Shown here: piece by piece, positions 14,280-16,665 of the stretch
How positions within the stretch are numbered: position 1 is the first letter of the stretch
Layout: each line of letters opens with the position of its first letter
Origin: CAZKGE01 sp964541695
Lineage (GTDB): Bacteria > Bacillota > Clostridia > Christensenellales > CAG-138
Reading direction: 5' to 3'
DNA: 16,665 bases
NCBI GenBank assembly: GCA_964541695.1
Contig: CAZIRB010000046.1
Span: 1 to 16,665, forward strand
Made by a program: the position numbers and the translations under genes
The notes under the pieces: generated by a model
The model's database searches: none
What the model was told of the DNA's origin: nothing
What the model saw: the letters and a program-made list of their open reading frames with translations, nothing else

Positions 14280-15371
14280 ATGGAACAGACACGCGTGGAC
14301 ACGATGCCGGAAACGGACCGTAAATGCGACGGCTGCGGCGGCACGATGACGTTCGACCCGGCGGGCGGCGACCTTCTTTGCGCGTACTGCAAGAACCGCC
14401 GCGCGATTCCGCCGGCCGACGAGACCGGCGCCGTGCGCGCCGCGGAGCAGTCGTTTGCTTCGGCGGAGGCGACGGGCAGCTGCGACTGGGGCGTCTCGCA
14501 AAAGGCCGTGCGCTGCAAGAGCTGCGGCGCGGAGACCGTTTATGACGCGCTCACGGTGTCCGACGTGTGCGCGTACTGCGGCTCGGCGCAGGTACTGGAC
14601 GCTGGCGCGCCGAGCGCGCTTAAGCCCGGCGGCGTGTGCCCGTTTACGGTGACGCGCGAGGCGGCGGGAAAAGCGTTTTCCGCCTGGCTTGCCAAGCGCT
14701 GGTTCTGCCCGCGCGCGGCGAAGCGGTCGGCCCGGCCCGAGACGCTCAAGGGGCTGTACCTGCCCTGCTGGACGTTCGACGCGGACACGCGCTCGCGTTA
14801 CACGGCGCAGTTCGGCATCGACCGCACGGAGCGCGGCAAGGACGGCAAGGAGCGCACGGTCACGGACTGGTACCCCACGTCCGGCACGTTCTCGGAATCG
14901 TTCGACGACCGCTGCGCCTGGGGCACGAAGCGCGTCGATCCCGCGCTGCTTTCCGGCATACTCCCGTTCCGCTCCGGCGAGAGCCGCGCGTACCGGCCGG
15001 AGTACCTTTCAGGCTTTGCCGCGGAGCGCTATTCGGTCGGGCTGGCGGACGCCTGGGCTTTGGCCAAGCGCGAGATCGCGGACAGGATCGCGTCGGACAT
15101 CCGCGCAAGGATCCTGTTCGAGCGCGGCGCGCACCGCGTGCAGAACCTCGCCGTGACCACGGAGTACGGCGACATCGCGTATAAGTACCTGCTGTTCCCG
15201 GCGTGGGTGTCGACGTTTTTGTACAAGGGCAAGCGGTACCAGTTCCTGGTCAACGGCGAGACGGGCAAGGTCGCGGGCCGCACGCCGGTGTCGGTCTGGC
15301 GCGTGCTGATCGCGGTATTGATCGCCGCCGCGCTGATCGGCCTGATTGTGTTCTGGGCCGCCGCCAAGTGA
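14280..15371 (+). CDS. Double zinc-ribbon protein with C-terminal membrane anchor
   Basis: A 363-residue protein with two consecutive CxxC-CxxC zinc ribbons: C16/C19 with C34/C37, and C79/C82 with C97/C100, each pair separated by 14 residues. A central domain contains GLYLPCWTFDADTRSRYTAQ, a pattern seen in TFIIB-type zinc-ribbon proteins of Firmicutes. A single membrane helix lies at about 341-360 and the protein ends in AAAK, so the ribbons are probably cytoplasmic with a tail anchor. Function unknown; zinc binding is inferred from spacing. GGGGG lies 5 nt before the ATG. The stop codon overlaps the next start (GTGA), so the three genes to 16514 are translated as a coupled operon. Confidence 0.87.
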   Translation: MEQTRVDTMPETDRKCDGCGGTMTFDPAGGDLLCAYCKNRRAIPPADETGAVRAAEQSFASAEATGSCDWGVSQKAVRCKSCGAETVYDALTVSDVCAYCGSAQVLDAGAPSALKPGGVCPFTVTREAAGKAFSAWLAKRWFCPRAAKRSARPETLKGLYLPCWTFDADTRSRYTAQFGIDRTERGKDGKERTVTDWYPTSGTFSESFDDRCAWGTKRVDPALLSGILPFRSGESRAYRPEYLSGFAAERYSVGLADAWALAKREIADRIASDIRARILFERGAHRVQNLAVTTEYGDIAYKYLLFPAWVSTFLYKGKRYQFLVNGETGKVAGRTPVSVWRVLIAVLIAAALIGLIVFWAAAK

Positions 15372-16027
15372 GCGGCGTTGCCTACGAGTTGCAGCGGCAG
15401 AAGCGCCGGACGCTGACCGTCACCGTGACCGACGACGGCCGCGTGGTCGCGCGCACGCCGCTGCTTTTGCCCAAGAGCGCGGTCGACCGCTTCGTCGCCG
15501 AGAAGGCGGACTGGATCCGCGTCCGCGTCGCCGCCGCCAGGAACCGGCCCGCGTACGCGTTTGCCGACGGCGAACTGCTGCCGTTTGCGGGCGGGAAGCT
15601 GCGGCTTGCCGTATCGGCGGACGCCAAGCGCGCGTCGTATGCAAACGGCGTGCTGACGCTGCCGGACGGCACGCGGGACGCGCGGCGCGAGGCCGTCGTG
15701 CGCTTCTATAAGCGCGCGGCGCGCGAAATGTTCTTCTCGCGCGCGCAGTCGCTTGCCGCCGATATGGGCGTTGTCCCCGGCCCGCTGCGCGTGTCCGACG
15801 CGCGCACGCGCTGGGGCTCCTGCGGCAAGGACGACAGCGTCAACCTCTGCTGGCGCCTGCTGCTCGCCCCGCCGCCGATACTGGACTATGTGATCGTGCA
15901 CGAGCTGGCGCACACCGTGCGTAAGGACCATTCCAAGGCCTTCTGGGCGGTCGTCGCGCGCTTTGTGCCGGACTGGAAACAAAAACGGCGGTGGCTTGCC
16001 GACCACCGCATGGAGCTGACGCTGTAA
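15368..16027 (+). CDS. YgjP/DUF45-type zinc metallopeptidase
   Basis: A 219-residue protein of the DUF45/YgjP (SprT-like, M48-related) family. It has RWGSC at 148-152 and the HELAH zinc motif at 178-182, with H188 in DHSKAFW as the likely third ligand. ExxWI-type (KADWI) and RPAYAFADGELLPF segments precede these, as usual. No signal peptide, so cytoplasmic; substrates of the family are not established. The start is GTG at 15368, overlapping the upstream stop by 4 nt (GTGA) with no SD of its own, so translation is coupled. The GNAT gene begins 1 nt after its stop. Confidence 0.93.
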   Translation: MSGVAYELQRQKRRTLTVTVTDDGRVVARTPLLLPKSAVDRFVAEKADWIRVRVAAARNRPAYAFADGELLPFAGGKLRLAVSADAKRASYANGVLTLPDGTRDARREAVVRFYKRAAREMFFSRAQSLAADMGVVPGPLRVSDARTRWGSCGKDDSVNLCWRLLLAPPPILDYVIVHELAHTVRKDHSKAFWAVVARFVPDWKQKRRWLADHRMELTL

Positions 16028-16028
16028 A

Positions 16029-16514
16029 ATGTACTGCATTCGATTGATTACCGAAAACAAGCGCTCCTACCTGCCACTTCTTCTAATCGCCGACCCGCTG
16101 GAGGCGATGATCGACCGGTATCTCGACCGCGGCGCGCTCTACGTGCTCACCGAGCGCGGCGAGGACATCGCGGCGGCTGTCGTCACCATGGAGGAAACCG
16201 GGGTCTGCGAGCTCAAGAACCTCGTTACCGCCGAGCCCTTCCAAAAACAAGGCTACGCCGCGCTCATGCTCGAGTATCTGTTTTTCAAGTACGCCGCCGC
16301 GTTTTCCCGCATGCGCGTCGGCACCGGCGAGCCGCTCGTGCCGTTCTATGAGCGGTTCGGCTTTACCCGCGCGGGCTGCATCGAGAACTTTTTCGTCGAC
16401 AACTACGGCGGACCGGTTGAAGACGACGGGGTGCTGCTGACCGATATGGTGCTGCTCGAACGGCCGCTCAAGATTGGCTGCGTGTGCGAAGAGGAGCTGG
16501 AAAGAAAGGGGTAG
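16029..16514 (+). CDS. GNAT-family N-acetyltransferase
   Basis: A 161-residue protein with GNAT motif A in LVTAEPFQKQGYAALMLEYL (acetyl-CoA pyrophosphate loop QKQGYA) and motif B as VPFYERFGFTRAG. The C-terminus carries an unusual Cys/Glu-rich end (IGCVCEEELERKG). The acetyl acceptor cannot be told from sequence. The ATG lies 1 nt after the metallopeptidase stop; a GGAG 13 nt upstream is too distant to be a good SD, so coupling with the upstream genes is likely. Third and last gene of the operon. Confidence 0.88.
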   Translation: MYCIRLITENKRSYLPLLLIADPLEAMIDRYLDRGALYVLTERGEDIAAAVVTMEETGVCELKNLVTAEPFQKQGYAALMLEYLFFKYAAAFSRMRVGTGEPLVPFYERFGFTRAGCIENFFVDNYGGPVEDDGVLLTDMVLLERPLKIGCVCEEELERKG

Positions 16515-16537
16515 CGGCAGGGGGGCGGGTTTAGTTT

Positions 16538-16567
16538 CTTCCTTTTCTTTTCCGAAAGAAAAGGAAG
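16538..16567 (+). terminator. Pyrimidine/purine hairpin after the GNAT gene
   Basis: A perfect 13-bp stem (arms CTTCCTTTTCTTT and AAAGAAAAGGAAG, loop TCCG) lies 24 nt after the stop. It could stop transcription, but no T tract follows on the plus strand. On the minus strand the stem is followed by AAACTAAACC, also not T-rich, so it may equally be a repeat element. Confidence 0.5.
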
Positions 16568-16625
16568 CCAAAAGAAAAGGGGGAGGGCCGCAAAGTCCCG
16601 GTTTTCCCCTGACTTTCTTTTGTTA

Positions 16626-16647
16626 CTTTTCTTTCCAGAAAGAAAAG
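16626..16647. repeat. Second pyrimidine/purine hairpin of the same type
   Basis: A 9-bp stem (arms CTTTTCTTT and AAAGAAAAG, loop CCAG) reuses the core of the hairpin at 16538-16567, whose inner arms are also CTTTTCTTT and AAAGAAAAG. Between the two lie GC-rich AGGGGGAGGGCCGC-like sequence and CTTTCTTTTG. The pair looks like one repeat cut by the end of the window. Confidence 0.55.
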
Positions 16648-16665
16648 AAAACCGTTCTATTTTTC

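Overview
The window is GC-rich bacterial chromosome from a Gram-positive, Clostridia-like organism. Evidence is the gene set: a CBS/DRTGG-type family II pyrophosphatase, a TGS-like/ThrRS-like nucleoside kinase, a TIGR01906/DUF1461 membrane protein, a CwlD-like amidase, and good AGGAGG-type ribosome binding sites. Two runs of exactly 100 N are each flanked by an identical 55-nt duplication. That is the signature of a k=55 short-read (probably metagenome) assembly, so the source is probably an uncultured MAG. No tRNA, rRNA, CRISPR array, transposase or phage gene was seen.

Layout: (1) 1-257 holds a double-hairpin repeat and the terminator of the leftward cluster. (2) 258-5282, minus strand: pyrophosphatase, a single-pass membrane protein of unknown function (apparently broken by gap 1, but intact once the gap is collapsed), and the nucleoside kinase. 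(3) 5340-5422 is a compact divergent promoter region in which one palindrome, GTTGTACAAC, supplies the -35 hexamer in both directions. (4) 5423-9579, plus strand: DUF1461 membrane protein overlapping tsaD, a terminator, a cluster of four DnaA-box-like sequences, a CwlD-like amidase, and a CorA-type transporter. (5) 9580-10174 is a repeat region with a 126-bp tandem unit and gap 2. (6) 10175-10567 is an MmcQ/YjbR protein, convergent with uppP (10649-11458, minus) across a shared terminator. (7) 11667-12839 is a conserved-looking two-domain protein of unknown function, followed by another repeat cluster (12870-13022). (8) 13105-14070, minus: a lipoprotein with a periplasmic-binding-protein-like sequence and an apparently leaderless transcript. 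(9) 14280-16514, plus: a tightly coupled trio of double zinc-ribbon membrane protein, YgjP/DUF45 metallopeptidase and GNAT acetyltransferase, ended by a purine/pyrimidine hairpin.

Most genes are housekeeping: tRNA t6A modification, pyrophosphate and nucleoside metabolism, undecaprenyl phosphate recycling, cell wall hydrolysis and divalent cation transport. The least explained material is non-coding. It comprises a modular hairpin repeat family whose arms show compensatory changes between copies, and the DnaA-box cluster between tsaD and cwlD. I see no clear new defence, mobile or biosynthetic system here.
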